Assembly (NCBI GenBank): GCA_964557845.1
Contig: CAZLBV010000089.1
Coordinates: forward strand, 1-6,365
Direction of reading: 5' to 3'
From: CAZLBV01 sp964557845
GTDB lineage: Bacteria; Acidobacteriota; Aminicenantia; Aminicenantales; Aminicenantaceae
DNA length: 6,365 bases
Shown: positions 5,935 to 6,365 of the stretch, piece after piece
Numbering within the stretch: the stretch's first letter is position 1
Layout: every line of letters starts with the position of its first letter
The notes under the pieces: generated by a model
Told to the model about the DNA's origin: nothing
Seen by the model: only the letters and a program-made list of their open reading frames with translations
The model's database searches: none
Made by a program: the position numbers and the translations under genes

Positions 5935-6365
5935 AATATCTTCCTGATGGAAATGCCATAATCTACTGCCAGGGCGCCTTTAACACCACCAATGGAAAAA
6001 CCGGCCACGGCCTGGTCCGTTTTACCCGCAGATACCATGTACTTTCGGTCATTGATTCGCGCTATTCGGGGAAAGACGCCGGCGAGGTGTTAGACGGAAC
6101 GCATAAGAATATCCCTATTTTTGCCGATTTGGAAGAAGCGGTCCGCTCGGCCGTCTCTTCGGGAAACAATCCTACCCATCTGGTTGTAGGGCTGGCTCCT
6201 GATGGCGGAAGGTTGAGTCCGGAAGCAAGGGACGATGTGAAAAAAGCGATCAAGCTCAAACTTAATATCGATATCGGACTGCATGATTTTCTCACCGAAG
6301 ATCCTGAGATGATGGGCCTGGCTGAGACTCATGGAGTTTTGATAAGGGATATCCGCAAACCATTG
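5931..6365 (+). CDS. DUF1611 (DgcN-like) protein, N-terminal part (3' end outside window)
   Basis: The ATG at 5931 overlaps the preceding stop as ATGA. The frame stays open for 145 codons to the window edge, and the full family length is roughly 330-350 residues. The visible part is the Rossmann-like N-terminal DUF1611 domain. TNGKTGHGLVR (20-30), VIDSRYSGKDAGEVL (40-54), VVGLAPDGGRL and GLHDFL followed by a C-terminal DIRKP are all characteristic of the family. The P-loop ATP-binding domain expected in the second half lies beyond the window. One characterised member, DgcN of marine bacteria, is reported to N-acetylate D-glutamate beside an N-acetyl-D-glutamate racemase (DgcA). Whether this protein does the same cannot be told. 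No strong Shine-Dalgarno is seen (only GGGA about ten bases upstream), in keeping with translational coupling to the PLP enzyme. The family is confident and the function uncertain. Confidence 0.88.
   Translation, partial: MKYLPDGNAIIYCQGAFNTTNGKTGHGLVRFTRRYHVLSVIDSRYSGKDAGEVLDGTHKNIPIFADLEEAVRSAVSSGNNPTHLVVGLAPDGGRLSPEARDDVKKAIKLKLNIDIGLHDFLTEDPEMMGLAETHGVLIRDIRKPL

Overview
The window is a bacterial chromosomal segment of moderate GC. It holds two complete protein genes on the plus strand, one complete gene on the minus strand and two genes cut by the window ends. ATG and GTG starts, AGGAGG-type ribosome binding sites and sigma-70-like promoters show a bacterium. Nothing here names the phylum. 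An ADP-glucose-type glycogen synthase, a soluble hybrid histidine kinase and intergenic DNA full of 7- and 8-bp repeats would suit an uncultivated, probably Gram-negative anaerobic lineage, but that is only an impression.

Left part (1-1929): the C-terminal third of a galactose-1-phosphate uridylyltransferase (galT, plus strand) ends 13 bases before the end of a convergent glycogen synthase gene (glgA, minus strand). Both handle hexose phosphates and nucleotide sugars, so this side is a carbohydrate-storage neighbourhood. glgA has a recognisable promoter (TTGAAA, 17 bp, TATAAT), which supports an internal GTG start over the upstream TTG.

Middle (1930-2514): about 585 bases without a convincing gene, lying between divergent glgA and the kinase gene. 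It contains six tandem octamers, then several blocks of degenerate heptamers in both orientations. Two of these blocks form a 26-bp inverted repeat with one mismatch. Nearer the kinase lies a possible structured leader with a 10-bp bulged hairpin.

Kinase (2515-4611): a 698-residue soluble hybrid histidine kinase with the order coiled coil, PAS, HisKA, HATPase, REC, REC. It has no membrane segment, Hpt domain or DNA-binding output, so its partners must be encoded elsewhere.

Right part (4612-6365): a possible intrinsic terminator and an extended -10 promoter precede a two-gene operon. The first gene encodes a threonine-synthase-like PLP enzyme with unusual active-site motifs. Its stop overlaps the start of a DUF1611 (DgcN-like) gene that runs off the right end. 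This translationally coupled PLP/DUF1611 pair is the best candidate here for an uncharacterised metabolic module, perhaps in amino-acid or D-amino-acid metabolism. Its substrate cannot be read from the sequence.
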